A DNA stretch of 64,000 nt from Myceligenerans indicum (GCF_016742955.1 NZ_JABBYC010000007.1:62001-126000); one strand, 5' to 3'; positions 8,806 through 17,953 are shown, numbered from the stretch's first letter. Numbers and translations: made by a program. Notes: generated by a model from the sequence alone, not told the origin.

Positions 8806-9237
8806 TCAGCGGCCCTCGTCGTAGGCGGCGCGGGCCGCGTCCACGTCGGTCATGTGCCGTTCGGCCCAGACCTTGAGCCGCCCGACCACGGCCACGAGCG
8901 ACGTGCCCAGCGGGGTGATCGCGTAGTCGACGCGGACCGGGACCGACGGGGTGACGGTGCGTGTGACCAGGCCGTCCCGTTCGAGCCTGCGCAGGGTCTG
9001 GGTGAGCATCTTCTGGCTGACGCCCTCGATGCGTGACGCGAGCTCGGAGTACCGCATCGGGCTGCGCCATCCGAGCGCGACGAGCACGAGCGTGACCCAC
9101 TTGTCGCCGATCGTGTCCAGCAGGCGCCGGCTCGGGCAGTCGGCGCTCAGCGCGTTGAAGCAGTCCGTATAGCGCGAACCCTCCGGATCGGCCGGACCGG
9201 CTGACTCCTCGCGCGCGACCGTCGTCGTCCCCGCCAT
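8806..9237 (-). CDS. HxlR family winged-helix regulator
   Basis: A 143-residue HxlR-type (MarR-like fold) regulator. The family pattern is present: a Cys-rich start with C26 and C34, the latter in DCPSRRLLDTIGDKW, then LASRIEGVSQKMLTQTLRRLERDGLV as winged helix. HxlR relatives such as YodB and QorR sense quinones or electrophiles through an N-terminal cysteine. The divergent neighbour is a quinone-oxidoreductase-like enzyme, which is the classical partner, so it probably represses that gene and itself. The divergent gap is 128 bp and holds short inverted repeats. Confidence 0.92.
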   Translation of the reverse strand: MAGTTTVAREESAGPADPEGSRYTDCFNALSADCPSRRLLDTIGDKWVTLVLVALGWRSPMRYSELASRIEGVSQKMLTQTLRRLERDGLVTRTVTPSVPVRVDYAITPLGTSLVAVVGRLKVWAERHMTDVDAARAAYDEGR

Positions 9238-9273
9238 GGCATACCTCCAGGTGCGTACCCGACTTCAAAGTGC

Positions 9274-9294
9274 CTACTTCCCAACGGAGAGTAG
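9274..9294. promoter_or_regulatory. Candidate HxlR site in divergent promoter
   Basis: CTACT and AGTAG separated by 11 bp lie in the AT-richer part of the HxlR-oxidoreductase gap. Many HxlR operators are TAC/GTA-rich palindromes, so this is the best candidate, although the arms are only 5 bp. Confidence 0.3.
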
Positions 9295-9311
9295 CTCTCG
9301 CACAGTAAGTG

Positions 9312-9333
9312 CGTCCAGGCGTGGTCCTGGACG
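9312..9333. promoter_or_regulatory. Perfect inverted repeat upstream of the oxidoreductase
   Basis: CGTCCAGG-N6-CCTGGACG, 8-bp perfect arms, 32 bp before the oxidoreductase start. It could be an operator or a hairpin in the mRNA leader. The sequence alone does not decide. Confidence 0.4.
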
Positions 9334-9365
9334 TACCGAATGCACCTCGACCGAAGGAAGTACCC

Positions 9366-10256
9366 ATGCGATCCCTCGTCACACGGCCGGGAGCCACCCC
9401 CTTGCTCATCGACGTCGAACCCGCTCCGGTCGGTCCCGCCGGCCTGCGGATCGAGGTCGCCGCTGCCGCGGTCAACGCCTCCGACGTGTTCCTCGCCACC
9501 GATCTGGGCCGCGCCACGTTCGGCGTCCCGGAGCGGGCCGGCCTGGGCATGGACGTCAGCGGCACGGTCACGGAGGTCGGGCAGGAGGTCACCGGGTTCG
9601 CGGTGGGCGACCGGGTCGCCGCGATGCACCACGACTTCACGGCGCCGAGCCGGACGCACGCCGAGAGCGTCGTCGTCCCCGCGGCGCACGCGGCACCGGT
9701 CCCCGACGGCCTCGACCTGATCGCCGCCGGATCGATCCCGCTGAACGCGCTCACCGCACGCCAGGGCCTCGACCTGCTCGGCCCGGCCGACGGCCGCAGC
9801 CTGCTGATCACGGGTGCGGCCGGCGGCGTCGGCGGCTACGCCACCGAGATGGCGGCCCGCGAGGGCTGGCGGGTCTCGGGGCTCGCCCGGTCCGGCGACG
9901 CGGACGTGGTCCGCGACGCCGGTGCCGTCGAACTGCTCACCACGATCCAGGCGGGCAGGTTCGACGCGCTGTTCGACGCCGCCGCGCTCCAGGGCGACGC
10001 GATCGGCGCGGTCCGCGACGGAGGTGCGTTCGTCGGCGTCCAGCCGCCCACTCCGGTCGCGCCCGAGCGCGGGATCGAGCCGGTCGACGTGTTCATCCAG
10101 CCCGACGCGGAGCGGCTCGCCGAGCTCCTCGCGCTCCACCTCGACGGCACCCTGACGGCCCGGGTCGCCGGCCAGGTGGCGCTGGCCGAGGCCGAGACCG
10201 CCTACGCCAAGGTGGCCGGGGGAGGGCAGCGCGGGCGCTGGCTCATCGTTCCCTGA
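9366..10256 (+). CDS. MDR-type NADPH:quinone oxidoreductase-like protein
   Basis: A 296-residue medium-chain dehydrogenase/reductase without the structural-zinc Cys cluster, as in zeta-crystallin/quinone reductases. The GroES-like half contains VNASDVFLATD and GMDVSGTVTEVG; the nucleotide-binding half has GAAGGVGGYATEMA. Such enzymes reduce quinones or enones with NADPH. It is divergent from the HxlR regulator and is probably induced by electrophile stress when that regulator is oxidised or alkylated (inference from the QorR and YodB systems). The start follows GAAGGAAG with suitable spacing. Confidence 0.88.
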   Translation: MRSLVTRPGATPLLIDVEPAPVGPAGLRIEVAAAAVNASDVFLATDLGRATFGVPERAGLGMDVSGTVTEVGQEVTGFAVGDRVAAMHHDFTAPSRTHAESVVVPAAHAAPVPDGLDLIAAGSIPLNALTARQGLDLLGPADGRSLLITGAAGGVGGYATEMAAREGWRVSGLARSGDADVVRDAGAVELLTTIQAGRFDALFDAAALQGDAIGAVRDGGAFVGVQPPTPVAPERGIEPVDVFIQPDAERLAELLALHLDGTLTARVAGQVALAEAETAYAKVAGGGQRGRWLIVP

Positions 10257-10281
10257 CCCCGGCCCGGTAGGCTCGGATGCC

Positions 10282-13200
10282 ATGCAGCACTCCGACCCGT
10301 CCGGCGTGAGCGCGGCCACGCCGGACAGGCCGGGCGTCGCGGTGCTCGGCCCCGTCGAGGTGCTGCCCGACACCGTTCCGGTCGCGCCGAGCGGGCACCG
10401 CACCGGCGTGCTGCTCGCCGTTCTCGCGCTGGCCGCGCCGCGCCCGGTACCGGTCGCCACGCTGGTGGACACCCTCTGGGGCGAGGACCTGCCCGCCGTG
10501 CCGCGAGCGGCCCTGCAGTCGCTGGTGTCACGGCTGCGGGCGGTGGCCCCCGGAACCGTGCGCTCCGGCCCCGGCGGGTACGGGCTCGACGTGCCGACCG
10601 ATCTGGACCTGGCCCGCGACGCCGCCGCGCGGGCCAGGACCCTGCTCACGTCGGCCGGGGGCGCGTCCGGCACCGATCCCGGGGCCGGGCGCGCAGCCGG
10701 GCATGACACCGAGCCCGGAACCGAGCCCGGAACCGAGGCCGCGGCCGTGCTGGACCGCGCGCTCGCGCTGTGGCGGGCGGCCCCGGGGGAGGACCTGGCA
10801 GGCCACTCGCCCGGGGTCGCCGCCGAACTCGCGGACGCCGCGCGCCGGGTGCGCACCGAACTGCTGACCCTGCGCCGCACGGCCGCCCGCAGGACCGCCG
10901 ATCACGACACCCTTGCCGCGCTGGCCCGGGCGGCGCTGGAGGCGGACCCTCTCGACGAGGACGCCGCACGCGACCTCATGACCGCGCTCGTCGCCACGGG
11001 TCGTCCCGACGAGGCCGTACGGGTCTATGCCGGACTGCGGCACCAGCTCGTCGCCGAGCTCGGCACGGACCCGGCCCCGGACATCACCGCCCTGCACGAC
11101 GGGCTCCTGTCCCCGGCGGGGCCCGCTCGGCGCGGCCTGCCCGCCGAGGCCACGCCGCTCCTGGGGCGGGAGGAGGACGTCGCGGCCGTCTCCGGACTCC
11201 TGCGCACCCACCGGCTGGTCACGGTGCTCGGCCCGGGCGGGCTGGGCAAGACCCGCCTGGCCCGGGAGGTGGCCCGTGCCGAGCGGCACGTGGTGATGGT
11301 CGAGCTGGCCGGAGTGCGCACCGACGACGACGTCGTGCTCGCCGTGGCGGATGGTCTGGGCGTGTCGGCGGGATCAGCCACGACACGGCTTGCCGACCGG
11401 CTGCTCGCCGGCGACCTGCACGAGCAGATCGCCGCGCGCGTCCGGGGCGCGAGCCTGCTGGTGGTCCTGGACAACTGCGAGCACGTCGCCGACGGCGCCG
11501 CGCGCTGGGCGGGCGAACTGCTCGCCGCCGGCCCGGGCGTGCGGCTCCTCGCCACCAGCCGTTCCCCGCTCCAGCTTACCGCCGAGCAGGTGTACCCGCT
11601 GGCACCGCTCGTCTCGCGCCACGGCGGCGGGACCGGGCCCGCCGTCGAGCTGTTCCGCCAGCGTGCGCGCGCCGCCCGGCCCGGCGCGTCGCTGGCCGAC
11701 GACGTCGTGGCGCGCCTGTGCGACCGCCTGGACGGGCTGCCGCTGGCCATCGAACTGGCGGCCGCGCGCGTCCGCACCCTGTCCGTGGAGGAGATCGAGC
11801 GGCACCTCGACGCCCGCTTCGCGCTGCTGCGCGGCGGGGACCGCAGCGCCCCGGACCGGCACCGCACCCTGGAGGCGGTGATCGACTGGAGCTGGAACCT
11901 GCTGACGGACGGCCAGCGGGCACTGTGGCGCCGCGTCGCGGTGCTGCCCGACGGCGTCCCCGCACGGGCGGTCGCGGTGCTCGGCCGCGCCGGGACGGAC
12001 ACCGGGGGCGCGCCGAACGGCGGCGAGCACCTGTTCGACGTGCTCGACGACGTCGACGGGCTGGTCGCCCAGTCCCTGCTGACCGTCACGGAGCCCGACG
12101 GCGACGTGCGCTACCGGATGCTCGAGACCGTGCGGGAGTTCGGCCTGCTGCGCCTGTCCGAGGCCGGCGAGGAGGAGACGGTGCGTGAGGCCCTGTGGGC
12201 GTGGGCCCTGGGTGTCGCGGCCCGCTGCGAGGCGGACTTCCTGGGGCCGGGACAGCCCGGCGTGGTGGCCGAGCTGGCGCGGGAGAGCGACAACCTGCTG
12301 TTCGCGCTGCGCGAGGCGGCGCGGCCGGGCGCGGCGGGGCCGGCGCGCCCCGACGTCGTCGTCCGGCTGTTCGTCATGCTCGGCGGGGTGTGGATGGTCA
12401 GCGACGCCGGGGAACGGATCCTGGGTCTGGTCCCGCTGCTGAACGACGCCGTGACCGGGTGGCAGGTACCCGAGGAGCAGGCGGGCACGACGGCGCTCGC
12501 GCTGCTGCTCGCCGTGGGGGCCGCGCAGTTCCCCGGCGGCGGGAACGCTGCCCGGCCGCTGGCCCGGCTGCGGCGGCTGCTGCGGGACCACCCCGGGATC
12601 GGCGAGCGCACCCGCGTGATCGCCGAGCACGCCTTGTCGACGCCCCAGGAGGCACTGGCCGGGCTGGCCGGGCTGGGTGACCACCCGGACCCGCTGATCG
12701 GGTTCCTCGCGTGCATGGGCGTGGCTCAGGAGGCGGAGAACGCGGGCCGGATCCAGCTGGCGCTGGAGCGCTCGCTGCGGGCGTACGAACGCGGCCGCGA
12801 CGTGGGCGACGTCGCCACCCGCGCCGCCGGCGCGATGTACGTGGCCTCGTGCGCCGCCGAGCAGGGCGACCTGGTCACGGCGGCGCAGTGGTCCGCCACG
12901 GCGCGTGCGCTGCTGGACGAGCTCGGGGCGCACGCCATGCAGCGGCAGCTGGACGGGATCGATCTCGCCGTGGCGCTCGAGGAGGGGGACCTGCGGCGGG
13001 CCGAGGAGGTGTGCGCACGCCTGGAGGCGGCGCGTGACGACGAGGCCGGTGGACGCGACGTCCTGGCCGCCGCGGAGTCGTACCGTGCGGAGATCTCGCT
13101 GGCACGCGGGGACGTGTCCGTGGCGTTCACCTGGTACGAGCGGGCGATCGCCGCGATCTCCGCCGGTGACGGGCCCGGGCCGCACACACCCTGGGTGATC

Positions 13201-13671
13201 ATCCTGGGATCCGCCTACCTGGTGCGCCTGGCCGAGCACGGCCGCACCGGCGGGAGCCAGGATTCCGGTACCGCGGTGGGCGGGGAGGCCCGGGCCGCGG
13301 AGGTCCTGTCCCGGGTGATCGACGCCGTCGGCATCTACCGGCGGTGGAACACCAGGCCGATGGACCATCCGGTGGTGGGTACGGCCTGCCTGGGCGTCGG
13401 GGTGCACCGGGCGCTGGGCTCGGACGCCACCGCCGCGGCGGGCGGCGCCGCCCTGGAGCTCGTGGCCCTGGGCGAGGTCATGGGTGCTCGTCAGGACATG
13501 GTGGCGCTGCGGCACGAGCGGTTGTTCGCGCTGCTCACGCGCCGGTACGGGGACGACGCCGTGAGCGCCGCCCGTGCCGCCGCCTCGCGCATGCCGCGCG
13601 AGGACCTCCCGGCGCGCGCCCTGACGCTCCTGGAGGTCCCCGCCGACGAGGATCAGGCCTTGCGCATGTAG
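10282..13671 (+). CDS. AfsR/SARP-type large regulator: winged helix, BTAD, NB-ARC-like ATPase, TPR
   Basis: A 1129-residue multidomain activator. Residues about 18-95 form an OmpR-like winged helix, 96-270 a bacterial transcriptional activation domain, and 290-560 a STAND ATPase with Walker A GPGGLGKT (317-324) and Walker B LLVVLDN ending near 398. The remaining half is helical, TPR-like repeat sequence. Such proteins control specialised metabolism or export genes. It converges on and overlaps by 19 bp a DrrAB-like ABC exporter, a plausible target. A TAGGCT box lies eight bases before the ATG, suggesting a very short or no leader. No biosynthetic gene cluster is visible in the window. Confidence 0.92.
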   Translation: MQHSDPSGVSAATPDRPGVAVLGPVEVLPDTVPVAPSGHRTGVLLAVLALAAPRPVPVATLVDTLWGEDLPAVPRAALQSLVSRLRAVAPGTVRSGPGGYGLDVPTDLDLARDAAARARTLLTSAGGASGTDPGAGRAAGHDTEPGTEPGTEAAAVLDRALALWRAAPGEDLAGHSPGVAAELADAARRVRTELLTLRRTAARRTADHDTLAALARAALEADPLDEDAARDLMTALVATGRPDEAVRVYAGLRHQLVAELGTDPAPDITALHDGLLSPAGPARRGLPAEATPLLGREEDVAAVSGLLRTHRLVTVLGPGGLGKTRLAREVARAERHVVMVELAGVRTDDDVVLAVADGLGVSAGSATTRLADRLLAGDLHEQIAARVRGASLLVVLDNCEHVADGAARWAGELLAAGPGVRLLATSRSPLQLTAEQVYPLAPLVSRHGGGTGPAVELFRQRARAARPGASLADDVVARLCDRLDGLPLAIELAAARVRTLSVEEIERHLDARFALLRGGDRSAPDRHRTLEAVIDWSWNLLTDGQRALWRRVAVLPDGVPARAVAVLGRAGTDTGGAPNGGEHLFDVLDDVDGLVAQSLLTVTEPDGDVRYRMLETVREFGLLRLSEAGEEETVREALWAWALGVAARCEADFLGPGQPGVVAELARESDNLLFALREAARPGAAGPARPDVVVRLFVMLGGVWMVSDAGERILGLVPLLNDAVTGWQVPEEQAGTTALALLLAVGAAQFPGGGNAARPLARLRRLLRDHPGIGERTRVIAEHALSTPQEALAGLAGLGDHPDPLIGFLACMGVAQEAENAGRIQLALERSLRAYERGRDVGDVATRAAGAMYVASCAAEQGDLVTAAQWSATARALLDELGAHAMQRQLDGIDLAVALEEGDLRRAEEVCARLEAARDDEAGGRDVLAAAESYRAEISLARGDVSVAFTWYERAIAAISAGDGPGPHTPWVIILGSAYLVRLAEHGRTGGSQDSGTAVGGEARAAEVLSRVIDAVGIYRRWNTRPMDHPVVGTACLGVGVHRALGSDATAAAGGAALELVALGEVMGARQDMVALRHERLFALLTRRYGDDAVSAARAAASRMPREDLPARALTLLEVPADEDQALRM

Positions 13672-14489
13672 GCGCGCACGGCCAGCGGCGCGAGCACGAC
13701 GACCACCAGTGCCGCGCCCACGAGCGTCCAGGTCACCTCGCTGGTCGCGGTGCCCGTCCCGGTCAGCTCGCGGACCGCCGTGACCAGGTGGGACACCGGG
13801 TTCACCTGGACGAACGAGCGCAGCCAGCCCGGCAGCGTGTCGGCCGGGACGAAGGCGTTGGACAGGAACGTCAGCGGGAACATGATCAGCATCGAGATGC
13901 CCTGCACCGACGACGCCGTGCGGGCGATCATCCCGACGAACGCCCAGATCCAGCTCACCGCCCAGGCGACGAACATCACCAGCAGCCCGGCGCCGACCAC
14001 CGCCAGGACCCCGCCGCCGGGCCGCCACCCCATGATCAGGCCCATCACGATCGTGAGGGTCGTGGCGATGAGGTAGCGGACGGAGTCGGCGAGCAGTGCC
14101 CCGGCCAGCGGTGCGATGCGGGCGATCGGCAGCGAGCGGAACCGGTCGAAGACCCCCTTGTCCATGTCCTCGCGCAGCTGTGTCCCCGTCACGACCGAGG
14201 TCGTGATGACGGTCTGCACGAGGATGCCCGGGATGATGGTCGGCAGGTAGTCCTGCACGCTGCCGGCGATGGCGCCGCCGAAGATGTAGGTGAACATCAG
14301 CGTGAAGATGATCGGCTGCAGCGTGACGTCGAACAGCTGCTCCGGCGTGCGCCGGATCTTGACCAGACCCCGCCAGGCCATGGCCACGGACTGGCGTGCG
14401 GCCGCGGCGACGCCGCCGGCAGGCGGGGGCACGGGAGCGGAGGTGGGCGACGGCGCGGCGGGCGCGGTCGTGAGGGTCGCGGCGGTCAT
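13653..14489 (-). CDS. ABC-2 type exporter permease (DrrB-like)
   Basis: A 278-residue membrane subunit with six predicted helices, preceded by an Ala/Pro-rich N-terminus. The DrrB-family segment EQLFDVTLQPIIFTLMFTYIFGG and the later LPGWLRSFVQVNPVSH are typical of daunorubicin/multidrug exporter permeases. It starts with an ATG overlapping the ATPase gene stop by 4 bp (ATGA), so the pair is translationally coupled. Its 3' end overlaps the convergent AfsR-type gene. Exported compound unknown. Confidence 0.92.
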   Translation of the reverse strand: MTAATLTTAPAAPSPTSAPVPPPAGGVAAAARQSVAMAWRGLVKIRRTPEQLFDVTLQPIIFTLMFTYIFGGAIAGSVQDYLPTIIPGILVQTVITTSVVTGTQLREDMDKGVFDRFRSLPIARIAPLAGALLADSVRYLIATTLTIVMGLIMGWRPGGGVLAVVGAGLLVMFVAWAVSWIWAFVGMIARTASSVQGISMLIMFPLTFLSNAFVPADTLPGWLRSFVQVNPVSHLVTAVRELTGTGTATSEVTWTLVGAALVVVVLAPLAVRAYMRKA

Positions 14490-15523
14490 GCGGGCACCTG
14501 CACCTTCGGGGTCTCGTTCGGGTTCTCGGCCTCGGGGTCCTGTTGCTCGGCGGTGTGGCCGGTCAGCGTCAGGAACACCTCGTCGAGGCTCGGCCTGGAC
14601 AGGCTCAGCCCGAGGATGTCCACACGGTCCTCGCGCAGCCGCAGCAGGACGTCGGCCACATGGTCGGGCGACTCCAGCGGCACGGTGAGGCGGACGCTGC
14701 CGTCCGCGTCCGGACCTCCGAGCGCGGTCCGGGCGGCGTCGTGCCCGGTGACCGCCGCCAGGGCGCGTGCGGCGGCGTCGGCCGGCGGCGCGCCGCCGGG
14801 CGGCGTGGTGGTGGGAACCGTCACCTGGAGGGCCTGGGCGCCCACCGATCGCTTGAGGTCGTCGGCGGTGCCCTCGGCCACGACCTGCCCGCGGTCGATG
14901 ACCGCGATGCGGTCGGCGAGCTGGTCGGCCTCGTCGAGGTACTGCGTGGTGAGCAGCACCGTGGAGCCCTCGGCGACCAGGCGCCGGACGGTGTCCCACA
15001 TCTGGTTGCGGGTGCGTGGGTCCAGGCCGGTGGTGGGCTCGTCCAGGAAGATCAGCGGTGGCCGGGCGATGAGGCTTGCGGCCAGGTCCAGACGGCGGCG
15101 CATGCCGCCGCTGAACTGCTTGAGGGGACGACGGGCGGCGTCGGACAGGCCGAACTCCTCCAGCAGTTCCACCGCCTTGGTGCGCGCGGCCCGCGTGGAC
15201 AGGCCCAGCAGCCGCCCGAACAGCACGAGATTCTCCGTGGCGCTCATGTCCTCGTCCACCGACGCGTACTGGCCGGTGACGCCGATCAGGGCGCGCACCG
15301 CCTGGGGCTCGCGCACGACGTCGTGGCCCAGGACGCGGGCGGAGCCGCCGTCGGGGCGCAGAAGCGTGGCGAGCATCTTGATCGTGGTGGTCTTGCCTGC
15401 GCCGTTGGGCCCCAGCACCCCGTACACGGAGCCCGTGGGCACGGTGAGGTCGACGCCGTCGACGGCGCGGTTCCGGCCGAAGACCTTGACGAGGCCGGTG
15501 GCCTCGATCGCGTTCGTTGTCAT
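14486..15523 (-). CDS. ABC exporter ATP-binding protein (DrrA-like)
   Basis: A 345-residue ATPase with Walker A GPNGAGKTTT, Q-loop GQYASVDEDMSATENL, signature FSGGMRRRLDLA, Walker B LIFLDEPTTGLD and the switch histidine replaced by Gln in LLTTQYLDEAD, all as in DrrA-type drug exporters. A DUF4162-like C-terminal extension follows. It forms an operon with the downstream permease. The next upstream gene on the same strand is a MarR regulator 104 bp away. Confidence 0.94.
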   Translation of the reverse strand: MTTNAIEATGLVKVFGRNRAVDGVDLTVPTGSVYGVLGPNGAGKTTTIKMLATLLRPDGGSARVLGHDVVREPQAVRALIGVTGQYASVDEDMSATENLVLFGRLLGLSTRAARTKAVELLEEFGLSDAARRPLKQFSGGMRRRLDLAASLIARPPLIFLDEPTTGLDPRTRNQMWDTVRRLVAEGSTVLLTTQYLDEADQLADRIAVIDRGQVVAEGTADDLKRSVGAQALQVTVPTTTPPGGAPPADAAARALAAVTGHDAARTALGGPDADGSVRLTVPLESPDHVADVLLRLREDRVDILGLSLSRPSLDEVFLTLTGHTAEQQDPEAENPNETPKVQVPA

Positions 15524-15627
15524 GGCCTCAGCCTGCGGGGGCGCGCTCGCACGGTGCTGTCACGGCACTGTCACGGTGCTGTCCGGCTCCGTCACCGCAG
15601 GGCGCTGCCGCGGCCCGCGGCTGCCGG

Positions 15628-16092
15628 TCACGCCTCGGTGAGGGCGTCGAGCCGGCCGCGGTAGATCTCCGCCATGGCGCGCTGGTGACGGGCCAGGAAG
15701 GCGAGCTCGTCGGCGGTGTAGCCGGCGGTCAGGGAGACGACCTCGTCGACGTACGGGGAGTACAGCGCGGCACCGCGTCCGAGGCCCTCGGGATCGGGCG
15801 TGACGATGACACGGCGCCGGTCGGCGGGGTCCCGTTCGGCCGTGAGGTACCCCGCCTTCTCCAGACGGCGGATCATGCTGGTGATCGCGCCCGTGGTGAG
15901 GTGCGTCTGCCGGGCGAGCTCGCCCGCGGTGGCGCTGCCGCGCTCCATGAGGAAGTCGAGGCATTCCATGTCGGTGACCGTGAGCCCGAGCCGGGCCGCG
16001 ACGGCGGTGCGGAACATCAGGGACAGGCGTGACTCGTCACGGCCGGTCGCCAGGTAGTCGTCCAGCACCGCCTCGCGGCGCCCGGCACTCAC
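15628..16092 (-). CDS. MarR family transcriptional regulator
   Basis: A 154-residue MarR-type regulator with winged helix GELARQTHLTTGAITSMIRR and wing DPADRRRVIV. The GTG at 16092 was chosen because it overlaps the stop of the upstream flavin monooxygenase as GTGA, the usual coupling geometry; the ATG at 16146 would create a 58-bp same-strand overlap. The operon's promoter contains a perfect TATCTTAA palindrome, the form of operator that MarR proteins bind, so it likely autoregulates. Possibly it also controls the DrrAB exporter downstream. Confidence 0.9.
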   Translation of the reverse strand: MSAGRREAVLDDYLATGRDESRLSLMFRTAVAARLGLTVTDMECLDFLMERGSATAGELARQTHLTTGAITSMIRRLEKAGYLTAERDPADRRRVIVTPDPEGLGRGAALYSPYVDEVVSLTAGYTADELAFLARHQRAMAEIYRGRLDALTEA

Positions 16093-17357
16093 GTCGCCGG
16101 GAGCAGGGGGCGGTGCAGGCTCGGCAGAAGCTTGAGCATCACCCATTGCTGCACTCCCTTGCTGCCGGTCAGACGCCGCATCATGCCCTCGGCCAGGTCG
16201 ACGGCCTTGAAGGCGTAGGGGATCATCTCGTCGCGGTAGGCGGCGAGTGCCGCGGTGATCGCGTCGGACGAGCCGCCTGCGGCGTACGCGGCGGCCAGTT
16301 TAGCGCCGAGGAGTGCGGCGTCGCGCAGGGCGGTGTTGCCGCCGTGAGCTCCGAAGGGCGGCATCGCGTGGACGGCGTCGCCCGTCGCGGCGGCGTTCGG
16401 GAGCGCCCAGGGTCCGGGCCGGCTTCCGGCCGCGAACGTGCTGAGGATCGTGGCCGCGGGGTCGCTGGTCTCGATGAGGCGACGGATGAACGGGTGGTGG
16501 TCGGCGGCGGTGGCGAGGGCGAGCTGCCGGAGGGCCACCGGGTCGTTCACGGCGGCTCCGGCGGGGATCTCGGGCCGGGGCAGGACGACGCCCCACATGA
16601 TGTAGTCCTCGATGTCGGGGGCGGGTGCGCCGGGGGCGTGCCGGGCGAAGGCCTGGGCGGGTGGCCGGGCGAACTCCATGGTGGTGAAGAAGACCGCGCG
16701 CCCGGTGCGGTCGCCGAGGGCGAGGACGCCGCTGCGGTCGAGCGCGTCGGGGAGGATCCGCGTGCCGTTCTGCACCAGCGGGGTCCGTCCGTAGACGCCC
16801 GCCATCCCCGTGTCGCGAGGGGCGCCGTCGGGGGCGATCCGGTCGCGCAGCGCCGAGCCGATGCCGTCGGCGGCGATCACCGCGTCGGCGGTGACGTGCC
16901 GGCCGTTCTCGAGGCGGAGCAGGGCGCGGCCGTCGGCGGTGGGCTCGACGGCGGTCACCTCGTGGCGGTAGTGGACCCGGTCCTCCAGGCCGAGCAGGAG
17001 CACGGAGCGCAGCACCTGGCGGTCCATCTGCCGTTCGGCGTCGTCGTCGGCGTCGAAGCTGAGCTTGAAGGCCTGGCGCAGGCGCTGGTCGGTGAAGCGG
17101 AAGTAGCCGCCGGGGTTGCCGGCCGCGGAGATCGCGAGCTCGTACAGGTGCGGCGGGAGGCTGTCGCGCAGGGCGGTGAGGCCGTCGGCGTCGACGGTGA
17201 TCCGGTAGCCCTGGGGGCGGGTGAAGGGGCCGGGGTCGCGCTCGTAGACGCGGACGTCGATGCCGCGCAGGCGCAGGTACTGGGCGAGGCACAGGCCTGA
17301 CAGGCCCGCGCCGGCGATCGCGACGGAGGTGGTGTGGTGCGTGGAGGGCTCGGTCAT
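16089..17357 (-). CDS. FAD-dependent aromatic-type monooxygenase
   Basis: A 422-residue class A flavoprotein monooxygenase. It has the N-terminal FAD motif GAGLSGLCLAQYL, a DG motif region (VIAADGIGSALR) that contacts both FAD and NADPH, and the GD motif TGDAVHAMPPFGAHG with the following helix LLGAKLA. Relatives hydroxylate phenolic compounds or antibiotics. It is the first gene of a two-gene operon with MarR, a pattern common for regulated detoxification of aromatic compounds. It appears to be expressed from a leaderless promoter whose -10 lies inside the MarR-type palindrome. Confidence 0.9.
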   Translation of the reverse strand: MTEPSTHHTTSVAIAGAGLSGLCLAQYLRLRGIDVRVYERDPGPFTRPQGYRITVDADGLTALRDSLPPHLYELAISAAGNPGGYFRFTDQRLRQAFKLSFDADDDAERQMDRQVLRSVLLLGLEDRVHYRHEVTAVEPTADGRALLRLENGRHVTADAVIAADGIGSALRDRIAPDGAPRDTGMAGVYGRTPLVQNGTRILPDALDRSGVLALGDRTGRAVFFTTMEFARPPAQAFARHAPGAPAPDIEDYIMWGVVLPRPEIPAGAAVNDPVALRQLALATAADHHPFIRRLIETSDPAATILSTFAAGSRPGPWALPNAAATGDAVHAMPPFGAHGGNTALRDAALLGAKLAAAYAAGGSSDAITAALAAYRDEMIPYAFKAVDLAEGMMRRLTGSKGVQQWVMLKLLPSLHRPLLPAT

Positions 17358-17362
17358 GCAAG

Positions 17363-17381
17363 TATCTTAACCATTAAGATA
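17363..17381. promoter_or_regulatory. MarR operator overlapping a leaderless -10 box
   Basis: Perfect palindrome TATCTTAA-CCA-TTAAGATA in an otherwise GC-rich region. On the minus strand TAAGAT (plus-strand 17364-17369) is a -10 box placed six bases before the monooxygenase ATG, with no ribosome-binding site. A MarR dimer bound here would cover the -10 and start point directly. Confidence 0.8.
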
Positions 17382-17478
17382 AATGGACGCCAGGGCGGGG
17401 GAGCGAGCCGCCCTGCGCGGTGGTGGAATGGAACGGGGAACGGACTCTCTCGGATCCACCGCTGGAAGGAGAGGAATC

Positions 17479-17853
17479 ATGCCCAAGGCATCCAAGACCA
17501 CCGCCTCGGAACACGTCGAGGTCGAGGGCTACGAGGGGCACATGGAGAACTTCGACGGGGGCTACACCGTGGCCTTCGAGAAGTACACGGCCGACGCCGA
17601 CCTCGCGGAGTTCTTCAAGGGGCTGCCCGGTGACCAGTGCCAGGCCGCTCACTGGGGATTCGTCCGGGCGGGCAAGGTCACCTTCAGGACGGCGTCCGGC
17701 GAGGAGACGTTCGAGGCCGGTGACGCCTACTTCGTCCCGCCGGGGCACACGCCCGTGCTGTACGCCGGCACCGAGGTCGTGGAGTTCAGCCCCACCGACC
17801 AGCTCCAGGCGACCCTCGACGTGGTCACCAAGAACATGGAGGCCGCCGGCTGA
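17479..17853 (+). CDS. Small cupin-domain protein
   Basis: A 124-residue single-domain cupin. The beta-barrel motifs are visible around AAHWGFVRAGKVTFR and the second motif GDAYFVPPGHTPVLYAGTEVVEFSP. Only one clear histidine of each metal motif is evident (HWG, PPGH), so metal binding is uncertain. The ATG follows a strong GAAGGAGAGGAA ribosome-binding site; a longer in-frame ATG upstream has none. Function unknown; it stands alone between two divergent or convergent units and ends at a strong hairpin. Confidence 0.85.
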   Translation: MPKASKTTASEHVEVEGYEGHMENFDGGYTVAFEKYTADADLAEFFKGLPGDQCQAAHWGFVRAGKVTFRTASGEETFEAGDAYFVPPGHTPVLYAGTEVVEFSPTDQLQATLDVVTKNMEAAG

Positions 17854-17918
17854 GTGCCGCCGGGAGGGGGCGCGCAGGCACGGGCGCGTCACGCCGGTCA
17901 CCGGGGCCGCGGCGCCGC

Positions 17919-17953
17919 CGGCGGTGGCCCGGCAGGGTGCCGGGCCACCGCCG
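17919..17953. terminator. Bidirectional hairpin terminator
   Basis: Perfect 16-bp stem with arms CGGCGGTGGCCCGGCA and TGCCGGGCCACCGCCG around a GGG loop, exactly between the convergent cupin and hydrolase genes. There is no T-tract, as is common for high-GC terminators. Confidence 0.75.

Noticed and set aside
16093..16146. Upstream ATG for the MarR gene
   Set aside because: It would create a 58-bp same-strand overlap with the monooxygenase and add a Pro/Ala-rich leader; the GTG with 4-bp overlap fits the operon better.
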